This document shows positions 1-7,985 of a stretch of DNA of 15,193 nt, one piece after another. Position 1 is the first letter of the stretch; each line of letters starts with the position of its first letter. The notes under the pieces were generated by a model. It saw only the letters and a program-made list of their open reading frames with translations. It ran no database searches and was not told the DNA's origin. The translations under genes were made by a program, and so were the position numbers. Origin of the DNA: Prevotellaceae bacterium UBA3646 (lineage in GTDB: Bacteria; Bacteroidota; Bacteroidia; Bacteroidales; Bacteroidaceae); contig DFKL01000047.1 in assembly GCA_002373535.1 (NCBI GenBank), positions 1-15,193 on the forward strand, given 5' to 3'.

Positions 1-728
1 AAATGAACAAGAACCTGCAGGAAGGCGTAGCACTGGCTACTGAGTTGAAGGAGATTCTGGCTGCAGAAAAGCCGAACTGTGATGTAATCATTGGCACACC
101 ATTCATACATCTCGCAACTGTCAGCGAGTTGCTGAAGGACAGCGTTATCGCAGTTTCTGCCGAGAACTGTGCAAACAAGGCAAGTGGTGCATATACAGGT
201 GAAGTAAGTGCAGAAATGGTCAAGTCAACAGGAGCAGAGTATGTTATCCTCGGCCACAGCGAGCGTCGTGAGTATTACAACGAGACACCGGAAATCCTGA
301 AGGAGAAGGTTGACCTGGCACTGGCCAACGGCCTGAAAGTAATCTTCTGCATAGGCGAGTCCCTGGAACAGCGCGAGGCCAATGAGCAGGAGGCAGTATG
401 CAAGGCAGAGCTCGCCGGAAGCGTATTCCACCTTACAGCCGAGCAATGGAAGAACGTCGTTATCGCATACGAGCCAATCTGGGCCATCGGTACCGGCAAG
501 ACAGCCACTGCAGAGCAGGCCGAGGAAATCCATGCCTACATCCGCTCATGCATAGCAGAAGTCTATGGCAAGGAAGTTGCAGACGAGACATCCATCCTGT
601 ATGGCGGCTCATGCAAGGGCAGCAATGCACCCGAGTTGTTCGGTAAGGAAGATATCGACGGCGGGTTGATTGGCGGAGCCTCACTGAAGGCTGCCGACTT
701 CAAGGCTATCATAGACGCCTGGAAATAA
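1..728 (+). CDS. tpiA: Triose-phosphate isomerase, 5' end cut by the window
   Basis: Triose-phosphate isomerase interconverts dihydroxyacetone phosphate and glyceraldehyde 3-phosphate in glycolysis and gluconeogenesis, in the cytoplasm. The 241 residues visible from the Met at position 3 cover almost the whole TIM barrel. That Met is internal: it belongs to the family's N-terminal GNWKMN motif, so about 11 codons, including the catalytic Lys, lie mostly before the window; bases 1-2 (AA) fit the end of that Lys codon. Counting from this Met, the electrophile His85 is in ILGHSERR, the catalytic base Glu157 is in AYEPIWAIGTG followed by the loop-6 lid, and the phosphate-binding GGS (201-203) and GLIGGASL (221-228) motifs are intact. 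The gene ends in TAA and is followed after 13 bp by the SPOR gene, so it probably opens a three-gene operon. Identification is very secure. Confidence 0.98.
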   Translation, partial: MNKNLQEGVALATELKEILAAEKPNCDVIIGTPFIHLATVSELLKDSVIAVSAENCANKASGAYTGEVSAEMVKSTGAEYVILGHSERREYYNETPEILKEKVDLALANGLKVIFCIGESLEQREANEQEAVCKAELAGSVFHLTAEQWKNVVIAYEPIWAIGTGKTATAEQAEEIHAYIRSCIAEVYGKEVADETSILYGGSCKGSNAPELFGKEDIDGGLIGGASLKAADFKAIIDAWK

Positions 729-741
729 TTCTTTCAGTACG

Positions 742-1227
742 ATGAAGCACACATTCATCCACAGCATCATAATGGCACTGGCTCTGATATTTGCAGCCGG
801 TGCCACCATTGAGGCTCAGAACAGAGTCCCGCGCAAGCGTATTCGCATTGATGGATGGCGCATTCAAGTGTTTACTGGAGGTAATACGCACAACGACAAA
901 ATCGAGGCACAGACCCTGGGCAATCGCGCCAGGATATGGTATAGCGAACATACCGTATATACACACTTCAAGTCTCCACACTGGACTTGTCGCATCGGTG
1001 ATTTCCAGAAGCGCGAGGATGCAGAAGAAGTGTTGAAGCAGATGCGTCGGAGCGGAAGATTTCCAAAGGCCACCATCATAAAGAGCGTAATTAACCTCTA
1101 CGAAGACGAGAAGATCAAGAATGAATCAGAAGACAGAGAAGAACAGTCTGACTCTGCCAGAGTCGGCGCTGAAGGAGATTCAATCGTCGGTACACCGGAT
1201 TCTGCAGCTGCTTGGCGAAGATTCTGA
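742..1227 (+). CDS. Secreted SPOR-domain protein
   Basis: A 161-residue protein with an N-terminal signal peptide (hydrophobic residues about 8-21, likely cleavage near residues 21-25) and one SPOR-like domain at about residues 38-117 (GWRIQVFTG at the start, WTCRIGDF followed by REDAEEVLKQMR later). SPOR domains bind denuded septal peptidoglycan, so a periplasmic cell-wall role is likely, though no partner can be read from the sequence. It lies 13 bp after tpiA and runs into folE. The unusual part is the C-terminus: the domain ends near VINLYEDE, but the frame stays open for about 40 more residues, of which residues 127-161 are encoded inside folE in another frame. From memory, Bacteroidales relatives stop soon after the SPOR domain, so this tail looks like an extension produced by loss of the original stop codon. 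The start at 742 is the only one giving a complete signal peptide. Confidence 0.85.
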   Translation: MKHTFIHSIIMALALIFAAGATIEAQNRVPRKRIRIDGWRIQVFTGGNTHNDKIEAQTLGNRARIWYSEHTVYTHFKSPHWTCRIGDFQKREDAEEVLKQMRRSGRFPKATIIKSVINLYEDEKIKNESEDREEQSDSARVGAEGDSIVGTPDSAAAWRRF

Positions 1228-1717
1228 ACGTGAAGGCCTTGTAAAGACTCCACTGCGCGTGGCACGTGCCATGCAATTCCTGACCAGCGGTTATACCCAG
1301 GATCCCGTGGAGATTCTTAACAGTGCCAAGTTTCACGAAGACGGCTACAACCAGATGGTTATCGTCAAGGATATCAACTTTTATTCCTTGTGCGAGCACC
1401 ATATGCTACCGTTCTATGGGACAGTGCATATCGCCTACATCCCCAATGGCGAGGTTACCGGTCTGAGCAAGCTGGCACGTGTGGTAGATGTGTTCAGTAG
1501 ACGCCTGCAGATACAGGAGCGCATGACGAAACAGATACGTGAAGCTATTCAGGAAGCCCTGCATCCAATGGGTGTAATGGTTGTCGTTGAAGCACAACAC
1601 ATGTGCATGCAAATGCGTGGAGTGCAGAAGCAAGGCAGCATCACCACTACCAGCGATTTCTCCGGTGCTTTTAACCAGGCTAAGACACGTGAGGAATTTC
1701 TTAGCCTCATCAAATAG
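1121..1717 (+). CDS. folE: GTP cyclohydrolase I
   Basis: A 198-residue enzyme converting GTP to 7,8-dihydroneopterin triphosphate, the first step toward tetrahydrofolate (and, in some bacteria, queuosine precursors). The three zinc ligands of the family are visible: Cys91 and His94 in LCEHHMLPF, and Cys162 in HMCMQMRG. The 71-residue gap between the two cysteines equals that between Cys110 and Cys181 of the E. coli enzyme. GLSKLARVVDVFSRRLQIQE and the TTTSDFSGAF region near the C-terminus also match the family. The ATG at 1121 is chosen because homologs begin a similar distance before the LLGEDxxREGLVKTPxR motif (residues 31-47) and the next in-frame Met is residue 51. The start lies 107 bp inside the SPOR gene, so translation may be coupled. 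A strong terminator follows. Confidence 0.97.
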   Translation: MNQKTEKNSLTLPESALKEIQSSVHRILQLLGEDSEREGLVKTPLRVARAMQFLTSGYTQDPVEILNSAKFHEDGYNQMVIVKDINFYSLCEHHMLPFYGTVHIAYIPNGEVTGLSKLARVVDVFSRRLQIQERMTKQIREAIQEALHPMGVMVVVEAQHMCMQMRGVQKQGSITTTSDFSGAFNQAKTREEFLSLIK

Positions 1718-1744
1718 TAAACCGGACTTTCTCCTTGTATATAT

Positions 1745-1784
1745 AATCAGCCCCTCAGGACTTGTCCCGAGGGGCTGGTTTTCT
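1745..1784 (+). terminator. Intrinsic terminator of the tpiA-SPOR-folE operon
   Basis: A perfect 9-bp stem CAGCCCCTC (1748-1756) / GAGGGGCTG (1769-1777), extended inward past one A-C mismatch by GGA/TCC around a CTTG loop, and outward by A-T and G-U pairs. TTTTCT follows on the plus strand at 1779-1784. It sits 30 bp after the folE stop and before the end of convergent dnaG. On the minus strand the trailing bases are TGATTATATA, so it would work less well for dnaG. Confidence 0.9.
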
Positions 1785-1814
1785 ATTAAATCCTCACAAC
1801 GTGGAGTCTGACAA

Positions 1815-3839
1815 CTATAAAACACGGTCGCCTGCGTCCTTGGCAAGTCGTGCCTCAGCCTCTTTCAGTTCCTTGAAACGGCGGAGCAGTTCCATGTGCT
1901 GCTCCTTGGAGAGTGCTGCATCCTTCATCCTCTTCATAATATCCTTTATGTCGCCACGGACTATCGCCAGCTTGAGATCTGCAAGGATATGAGTCGTGAT
2001 TTCCAACAGGCGGTCCTCGTCACGTGTATGGTCCTTGCCATGATAGATACTGAGTTGCTCCCGGTCCAGGCAAAGACGCGATGCCAGCTGTGACAGCCCT
2101 AAGTTCTCATGACCCAAGAAATAGCGTTCTGCAACGAAGTCATCCTCCTTGACATGCTTCATCGCCTCATCAAGGATGAGCGATGCATTTGCATTGCGCA
2201 ACGCAATTCCGTCAAGAGTCAGCGAAATGGATATGTATTCGGCCACGGACAACTGACGGCTGACGCCTTCGTCATCCTCTACCTCACATATCTTACGCTC
2301 GCCATAGCGTACGATTAATTGGGCGAGCAGCATTTCTACTCCGCTTGTCGGCACTGCGACCGGACTTGACATTGCAGTCTTCGGATTCGGAGTGACGACA
2401 TCGTCCGAAGGATCGGAAGCAGGACCTGACATGGCAGTGTCCACAGCTTCCGTGCCTGTGTTTTCAGGGATGTCAACACCCTCTGACCTCTGTCCGCCTG
2501 TCATCCGGCGTTTGTGCTCCTCGTCGCGCAACTTGACTATCTGGCGCGAAACGGCACGCTGTATCATGGCTTCGTCCATTTGTAGGGTCTGCGCAGCCTG
2601 TGTGATGTAGAACGTACGTGTTATCTCGTCTGGAATGACGGCTATACTGAGGACGATATCATTGACCAGTTCACTGAGCCTGCGAGGATCGTCCTTAGAC
2701 TTTTCCATCAGAAGTTCTGTCTTGAAGCGGATAAAATCTACCTCGTGCTGCATGACATAGTCGCGAAACTCTTTGACATTGTGCTTGCGTGCAAAGCTGT
2801 CCGGGTCGTCTCCATCGGGCAGAAGCAGTATGCGCACATTCATGCCCTCTGCCAAAAGCATATCTGTTCCTCGTTGTGCCGCATGGATTCCTGCATCATC
2901 CCCGTCGTACAGCAGTGTTATGTTGTCTGTGAAACGGTGCAACAGGCGAATCTGTTCCCTGGTAAGTGCCGTTCCACTGTTGGCTACTACATTTTCTATG
3001 CCGCACTGATGCATTGAGAGGACGTCTGTATATCCTTCTACCATATAGACAAGGTCCTGCTTGTTGATTGCATGCTTGGCCTGAAACAGGCCGTACAGCT
3101 CCTTGCGCTTGCTGTAGACACAGGATTCCGGAGAGTTCTGGTACTTTACTGCCACGCCCTTGGTGGCCGCATCCAGTACGCGTCCGCCAAAACCTGCGAC
3201 CTTGCCTCCTACCGTATGCCACGGGAACATCACCCGCCCCCAGTAACGGTCGTACATGGTACCGTCGTCGCGCTTTACGGAAAGTCCGGTAGAGAGCAGG
3301 AATTGCTCACGATAGCCGGCCTTCAATGCCGCCTGTGTCATGGTGTCCTTGCCTTTCGGGCAGAAGCCCAACTGGAACTTGCGCACAATGTCGTCCCTGA
3401 ATCCGCGCTGACGGAAATAAGCCAACCCTACAGCACGACCGTCAGGAGTCTCGTACATCTGCTCCTGGAACCATTTCATGGCCCACTCGTTTAGGATAAA
3501 CATGCTGTCACGTTCCGTCTCTGCGGCTTTCTCCTCGGGTGTTAGTTCGCGTTCCTGTACTGGTATACCGTATTTCCTTGCAAGATAGCGCAAGGCTTCG
3601 GGATAGGACAACTGTTCGTGTTCCATGATAAAGCCGACCGGATTACCACCCTTTCCGCAGGCAAAGCACTTGCAATAGTTCTTTGAGGGCGATACCATAA
3701 AACTTGGAGTACGGTCATCGTGGAAAGGACATAGGCCCTTGAAATTGGCACCTGACTTCTTCAGGGTGACAAAGTCCGAAACCACGTCTACGATTTCGGC
3801 AGCCTCCATAATCTTGTCTTTCGTAAGTCGGTCTATCAT
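1815..3839 (-). CDS. dnaG: DNA primase
   Basis: DnaG synthesises RNA primers for replication and is recruited by the DnaB helicase. The 674-residue protein shows the normal order. The CHC2 zinc ribbon has Cys37, His40, Cys58 and Cys61 (C-x2-H-x17-C-x2-C). A catalytic core follows with GFGGR near residue 216. The TOPRIM domain has Glu268 in MVEGYTD and the acidic YDGDDAG motif at 311-317. A Thr/Ser/Pro/Asp-rich linker at about 447-498 joins it to a C-terminal DnaB-interaction-type region (about 500-674). The frame also offers a Met 10 codons upstream (3869), but the family starts at MID before the zinc ribbon, and the promoter for this gene lies inside that would-be extension. The linker contains two similar short segments, TAMSGP and TAMSSP, suggesting a small internal duplication. 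It is divergent from pepT and convergent with folE. Confidence 0.98.
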   Translation of the reverse strand: MIDRLTKDKIMEAAEIVDVVSDFVTLKKSGANFKGLCPFHDDRTPSFMVSPSKNYCKCFACGKGGNPVGFIMEHEQLSYPEALRYLARKYGIPVQERELTPEEKAAETERDSMFILNEWAMKWFQEQMYETPDGRAVGLAYFRQRGFRDDIVRKFQLGFCPKGKDTMTQAALKAGYREQFLLSTGLSVKRDDGTMYDRYWGRVMFPWHTVGGKVAGFGGRVLDAATKGVAVKYQNSPESCVYSKRKELYGLFQAKHAINKQDLVYMVEGYTDVLSMHQCGIENVVANSGTALTREQIRLLHRFTDNITLLYDGDDAGIHAAQRGTDMLLAEGMNVRILLLPDGDDPDSFARKHNVKEFRDYVMQHEVDFIRFKTELLMEKSKDDPRRLSELVNDIVLSIAVIPDEITRTFYITQAAQTLQMDEAMIQRAVSRQIVKLRDEEHKRRMTGGQRSEGVDIPENTGTEAVDTAMSGPASDPSDDVVTPNPKTAMSSPVAVPTSGVEMLLAQLIVRYGERKICEVEDDEGVSRQLSVAEYISISLTLDGIALRNANASLILDEAMKHVKEDDFVAERYFLGHENLGLSQLASRLCLDREQLSIYHGKDHTRDEDRLLEITTHILADLKLAIVRGDIKDIMKRMKDAALSKEQHMELLRRFKELKEAEARLAKDAGDRVL

Positions 3840-3846
3840 GCAATGA

Positions 3847-3878
3847 CAAAGGTACGAAAAACAATTCAATCTGACAAA
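3847..3878 (-). promoter_or_regulatory. dnaG promoter, Bacteroidota type
   Basis: On the minus strand a TTTG (-33 element, 3878-3875) is followed after 20 bp by TACCTTTG (3854-3847), a full match to the TAnnTTTG -7 consensus. Only seven bases separate the -7 element from the dnaG ATG at 3839, so the transcript would have almost no leader. The motif match is seen directly; promoter activity is inferred. Confidence 0.75.
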
Positions 3879-3883
3879 AGTAT

Positions 3884-3914
3884 TTTGCCGAACGATGAAA
3901 ATATGCTATATTTG
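3884..3914 (+). promoter_or_regulatory. pepT promoter, Bacteroidota type
   Basis: TTTG (3884-3887), a 19-bp spacer and TATATTTG (3907-3914) match the Bacteroidota -33/-7 consensus exactly. The pepT ATG is at 3951, giving a leader of roughly 30 nt. The element lies back to back with the dnaG promoter: the two -33 boxes are only 5 bp apart. It also shows that the longer pepT frame beginning at 3843 is not translated from this transcript. Confidence 0.8.
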
Positions 3915-3950
3915 CGGCTGACAGAAAAACAACTACAACACAACCTGACG

Positions 3951-5186
3951 ATGAACAAGGAACTGATTGACAGATTTCTCAAGTATGTAAGCTATGACAC
4001 CCAGTCAAGCGAGAATAACGAAGGGACATGCCCCAGCACGGACAAGCAGCTGGTCCTGGCACGATATCTGTACGACGAGCTGAAAGCCATAGGCATGGAC
4101 GAAGTGACAATGGACGGACACGGATATGTATACGCGACGCTGCCTGCCAACACCGCCGGCGTACCTGTCATCGGCTTCATTGCTCACATGGACACGAGTC
4201 CAGACTGCAGCGGCAAGGACATACACCCACGAATGATCGAGAACTACGACGGCAAAGATATCGTGCTGTCTGAAGACCCCGTTAAAGGTGACATAGTTAC
4301 CAGTGTACGCCAGTTCCCCGAACTGCTGCAGCACGTCGGCGAAGACCTGATTGTCACTGACGGACACACATTACTTGGAGCAGACGACAAAGCCGGCATT
4401 GCCGAAATCGTAACGGCAATGGAATACCTCATGTCGCATCCCGGAATCAGACATGGCAAGATACGGGTCGCCTTTAATCCCGACGAAGAAATCGGTGCCG
4501 GTGCACACCTGTTCGACGTAAGGCATTTCGGCTGCGAATGGGCATACACCATGGATGGGAGCGAGGCCGGCGAACTGGAATACGAGAACTTCAATGCAGC
4601 CAGTGCCAAAGTATTGATAAAGGGAGTGAGCGTTCACCCCGGATATGCTAAAGGCAAGATGCGAAATGCCATACTGATTGCCTCGGAGTTTGCCCAGCAG
4701 ATGCCCGAGAACGAAGTACCTGAAAAGACCGACGGCTATCAAGGATTCTTTCACCTGATGAGTATCAACGGCGGCGTAGAGGAGGCACATCTCAGCTATA
4801 TAATACGTGACCACAACCGGCAAATGTTCGAGATGCGCAAGAAGGTCCTGCTGGACATCGCGGAGCGCATAAACGACAAATACGGTCAAGGCACGGTATT
4901 GGTGGAAATCAATGACACTTATTACAACATGGAGTGCCAGCTGCGCGACAAACCGCACGTTATAGACATTGCGAAAAGGGCTATTGAAAAGACATGCGGC
5001 TGCTGCAGGGTGATTCCTATCAGAGGCGGTACGGACGGTGCCCAGCTGTCGTTCATGGGACTCCCCTGCCCCAACATTTTTGCAGGCGGCCTCAATTTCC
5101 ACGGTCCGCACGAGTTCGTATCTGTGCAGAATATGGAAAAGGCCATGATGACTATTGTCGAGATATGCAGGATAACTGCTGAATGA
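3951..5186 (+). CDS. pepT: Peptidase T (tripeptide aminopeptidase)
   Basis: A 411-residue M20-family zinc metallopeptidase that removes the N-terminal residue from tripeptides in the cytoplasm, recycling amino acids from imported or degraded peptides. Family motifs are all present: FIAHMDTSPD with His79 and Asp81, LGADDKAG with the bridging Asp145, FNPDEEIG with catalytic Glu179 and metal-binding Glu180, MDG with Asp202, and FHGPHEF near the C-terminus, where His384 or His387 supplies the last ligand. The GVSVHPGYAKG segment (about 225-235) is in the lid/dimerisation domain. The ATG at 3951 matches the family's start just before LIDRFLKYVSYDTQS and lies downstream of a perfect promoter; the frame is open from 3843 but that extension would cover the promoter. 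A strong terminator follows. Confidence 0.97.
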   Translation: MNKELIDRFLKYVSYDTQSSENNEGTCPSTDKQLVLARYLYDELKAIGMDEVTMDGHGYVYATLPANTAGVPVIGFIAHMDTSPDCSGKDIHPRMIENYDGKDIVLSEDPVKGDIVTSVRQFPELLQHVGEDLIVTDGHTLLGADDKAGIAEIVTAMEYLMSHPGIRHGKIRVAFNPDEEIGAGAHLFDVRHFGCEWAYTMDGSEAGELEYENFNAASAKVLIKGVSVHPGYAKGKMRNAILIASEFAQQMPENEVPEKTDGYQGFFHLMSINGGVEEAHLSYIIRDHNRQMFEMRKKVLLDIAERINDKYGQGTVLVEINDTYYNMECQLRDKPHVIDIAKRAIEKTCGCCRVIPIRGGTDGAQLSFMGLPCPNIFAGGLNFHGPHEFVSVQNMEKAMMTIVEICRITAE

Positions 5187-5200
5187 CGGATAAATCCGGA

Positions 5201-5228
5201 GAAGCGCCTATACAGCGCTTCTTTTTTT
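5201..5228 (+). terminator. Intrinsic terminator of pepT
   Basis: A perfect 7-bp stem GAAGCGC (5201-5207) / GCGCTTC (5215-5221) with a 7-nt loop is followed directly by seven T residues (5222-5228) on the plus strand. It lies 14 bp after the pepT stop and just before the end of convergent recG. No T-run follows it on the minus strand. Confidence 0.92.
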
Positions 5229-5235
5229 GTACCTT

Positions 5236-7368
5236 TTAACTGATACTGCTCCAATCCATCTGGTCACGTTTCAGATGACGCAGTCGTTGTACCAGTATTG
5301 CGTTGTCGGTGGCTGTCAGTTGCGGGTCCGCGTCAAGAATCCACGTTGCCGTATCGCGTGCCAGCTGGACGATCTGTCCGTCGCGTGCCAGATTGGCCAG
5401 TTTCAGGTCAAAGGCCATACCGCTCTGCTGGGTACCCTCCAAGTCACCAGGACCCCTGAAACGCAAGTCAGCCTCGGCTATTTCAAAACCATCGTTGGTC
5501 TCCGTCATAATGTCAATACGCCGACGCGTCTCACGCGCCAGCTCATACTTAGTCACCAACACACAATAGCTCTGGTCGGCACCACGCCCTACCCTGCCAC
5601 GTAACTGATGCAGCTGTGAAAGCCCGAACCGCTCTGCGTTCTGAATAATCATCACCGACGCATTAGGAACATTCACGCCGACCTCTATGACTGTCGTTGC
5701 CACCATTATCTGCGTCTCACCCTTTATGAACTTCTGCATCTCTGCCTCCTTTTCCTGAGGCTTCATCTGCCCGTGCACCATGCTCAGGCGGTATGCAGGA
5801 AAGACCTTCTGCAGATGGACGTATGCCTCCTCTACATTCTTCAGGTCAAGTTTCTCGCTCTCCTTTACCAAAGGGTAGACCATGTAAACCTGACGTCCCT
5901 GCTGGATCTGCTGATTGATACCACGGTAGAGCAGGTCAGGGTCGTTGTCGTACATGTGCGTCGTCTTCACCGGTTTCCGTCCGGGTGGTAGCTGGTCTAT
6001 TACCGACACGTCCAGGTCACCATAGAGAGTCATAGCCAGGGTACGCGGAATGGGTGTCGCCGTCATCACCATGACATGTGGAGGGATTATATTCTTGTCC
6101 CAGAGACGTGCCCGCTGGGCAACGCCGAAACGATGCTGTTCGTCTATTACCACAAGCCCGAGATTGCAGAACTCCACGTTGTCCTCTATCACGGCATGTG
6201 TTCCCACCAAAATATCTACCTTGCCTTCCTTAAGCCCCTGCAGGACCATCTGTCTTTTCCTGCCACGGACTGTCCCTGTGAGCAATTCGACATGTATGTC
6301 CATGTCACCCAACATCTGCCGGAAAGTGGCCAGATGCTGTTCGGCCAATATCTCGGTAGGAGCCATGATACATGCCTGATAACCGTTATCTGTAGCCAGT
6401 AGCATAGCCATCAGTGCCACCATGGTCTTTCCGCTGCCCACATCCCCCTGGACAAGGCGGTTCATCTGGTGTCCGCTCTGCATATCACTGTGCATTTCGC
6501 GTATCACGCGCTTCTGAGCCTCCGTGAGTTGGAAAGGCAGGCGGTTTCTGTAGAATTCGTTGAAGTTGTCGCCCACACGGCTGAACACATGTCCCTTGAC
6601 GGTTCCCTGACGAAAACGCGCATAGCGCAGCACTGCCAGCTGTACGTAGAACAGTTCCTCGAACTTGAGCCTGTATGTCGCCTGTGACAAGTCGTCGGCC
6701 GTCTGCGGATAATGGACGTTCTGCAAGGCGACCGACAGGCTGACAAGACGCAGGCGGTCTACCAGATACCCCGGGAGCGTCTCACTTATTCCCATCGTCG
6801 GGCCATACGATGCATGCAGGGTTTTAAGCAAGGTCGTCATGAAACGCTCCATGCTGCGCGACGACAGTCCCTCCTTCTTCATACGTTCGGTCGTATGATA
6901 ATAAGGCTGCATGCTCATCTTGCCCAGCATAAGCGTGTCAGGACTGTCTATATCCGGATGGCCTATATTGATACGCCCGTTGAAAACGGCAGGCTTGCCA
7001 AATATGATATAGTCAGTATGCAGCCTTACCGTCCTTAGGATATACTTGATACCGGCGAACCACACACAATCCACCCACCCCTTTCCGTCAGTAAAATGCC
7101 CTACGAGACGCTTCTTGCGTCCCTCCCCCATCTGCTCGAAGCCGGCAAACTGCCCCTTTATCTGTACAAAAGGCATGTCGGCAGTCAACTCCGTGGTCCT
7201 GTACAGGCGACTGCGGTCTATATGCTTGTACGGAAAGAAGTACAGCAGATCCTCCCAGGTCCTGAGCCCCAGTTCGCGCTGCAAGGTCTCGCTCCTCTTG
7301 GGACCGATTCCAGGCAGGAATTGAAGTTCTGCCGAAAGTTCTGCTACCAACCTCTCTGTCTTATTCAA
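5236..7368 (-). CDS. recG: ATP-dependent DNA helicase RecG
   Basis: RecG remodels stalled replication forks and branch-migrates Holliday junctions. The 710-residue protein starts with a LPGIGPKR helix-hairpin-helix-like segment and a wedge/OB region. The motor follows: Walker A GDVGSGKT (308-315), motif II DEQH (409-412), motif III TATPIPRT (436-443) and motif VI QLRGRVGRG (588-596). The start codon is TTG at 7368-7366; the next in-frame ATG is at residue 65, inside the wedge region, and family members begin roughly a dozen residues before LPGIG. A second TTG at residue 7 is also possible. The TTG overlaps the stop of the upstream DJ-1-family gene as TTGA, which argues for coupled translation from one transcript. 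No terminator with a T-run is visible at its 3' end. Confidence 0.96.
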   Translation of the reverse strand: MNKTERLVAELSAELQFLPGIGPKRSETLQRELGLRTWEDLLYFFPYKHIDRSRLYRTTELTADMPFVQIKGQFAGFEQMGEGRKKRLVGHFTDGKGWVDCVWFAGIKYILRTVRLHTDYIIFGKPAVFNGRINIGHPDIDSPDTLMLGKMSMQPYYHTTERMKKEGLSSRSMERFMTTLLKTLHASYGPTMGISETLPGYLVDRLRLVSLSVALQNVHYPQTADDLSQATYRLKFEELFYVQLAVLRYARFRQGTVKGHVFSRVGDNFNEFYRNRLPFQLTEAQKRVIREMHSDMQSGHQMNRLVQGDVGSGKTMVALMAMLLATDNGYQACIMAPTEILAEQHLATFRQMLGDMDIHVELLTGTVRGRKRQMVLQGLKEGKVDILVGTHAVIEDNVEFCNLGLVVIDEQHRFGVAQRARLWDKNIIPPHVMVMTATPIPRTLAMTLYGDLDVSVIDQLPPGRKPVKTTHMYDNDPDLLYRGINQQIQQGRQVYMVYPLVKESEKLDLKNVEEAYVHLQKVFPAYRLSMVHGQMKPQEKEAEMQKFIKGETQIMVATTVIEVGVNVPNASVMIIQNAERFGLSQLHQLRGRVGRGADQSYCVLVTKYELARETRRRIDIMTETNDGFEIAEADLRFRGPGDLEGTQQSGMAFDLKLANLARDGQIVQLARDTATWILDADPQLTATDNAILVQRLRHLKRDQMDWSSIS

Positions 7369-7937
7369 TATTCGCGCAACAGCTTGCCATACATCATCCC
7401 CTCGCGCAAGTCTGCAGCCTCGGCACGTTTACCCATAGCCTCGGCTATCGTGTAGCCGAACTCCATGGCGGCGCCAGGTCCGCATGCCGTGATGAACTGG
7501 CCGTCCTGCTGGCAGACCGATGCCGTATAGTCCGCCCCCGTCAATTCTTTCTCGAAGCCCGGATAGCATGTTGCCTTCACCCCGTCAAGTATTCCCAGAC
7601 GGCCATATACCAGAGGAGCGGCACAAATGGCAGCCAGCTTCTTTCCTGCCCTGTAATGTGCCATAATGCCGTCACGCAGCACTGCGCATGCATCCAGGTT
7701 GGTAGCACCAGGCATGCCACCAGGCAATACCAGCATGTCGGCCGAGCTGAAATCCACATCCTCCAACAGCATGTCCGCTACAAAGCCGACGCCGTGAGCA
7801 GACGTCACCACCTTTTCACCTGTGATACTTACCGTCCTGGCATCTATACCGGCACGACGCACTATGTCCAACGGGGCTATCATCTCGATATCCTCAAAAC
7901 CTGTTGCAAGAAAAAAATAAATCATACCAGAAGTCAT
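7365..7937 (-). CDS. DJ-1/PfpI-family protein
   Basis: A 190-residue cytoplasmic protein of the DJ-1/ThiJ/PfpI superfamily (YajL/DJ-1 branch). The nucleophile elbow is AAICAAP with Cys105, and the partnering acidic residue is Glu15 in FLATGFEDIE. LPGGMPGATNL (71-81) and the C-terminal FGYTIAE region are also typical. Members have been linked to oxidative-stress protection, chaperone activity and, with debate, glyoxalase or deglycase activity; the exact reaction cannot be read from the sequence. The start at 7937 is used here, but Met5 (7925) directly before IYFFLATGFED is equally plausible. It is the first gene of a unit with recG, with which it overlaps by 4 bp, and its likely -7 box is about 50 bp upstream, shared in an inverted repeat with that of nadK. 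Confidence 0.93.
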   Translation of the reverse strand: MTSGMIYFFLATGFEDIEMIAPLDIVRRAGIDARTVSITGEKVVTSAHGVGFVADMLLEDVDFSSADMLVLPGGMPGATNLDACAVLRDGIMAHYRAGKKLAAICAAPLVYGRLGILDGVKATCYPGFEKELTGADYTASVCQQDGQFITACGPGAAMEFGYTIAEAMGKRAEAADLREGMMYGKLLREY

Positions 7938-7985
7938 TAGTTACTGTGTCCTGTCCGTTCGCAGGAAATTTTCTACATTCCTACC

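Noticed and set aside
3840..3869. Upstream dnaG start at 3869 adding 10 residues
   Set aside because: The extension spans the dnaG -7 box, and primases of this group start at MID just before the zinc ribbon.
3843..3950. Upstream extension of pepT to an ATG at 3843
   Set aside because: It would include the pepT promoter itself and add 36 residues not expected in peptidase T.
4371..5111. 246-codon minus-strand open frame antisense to pepT
   Set aside because: It lies wholly within pepT, shows no domain and has no promoter; a shadow of a well-supported gene.
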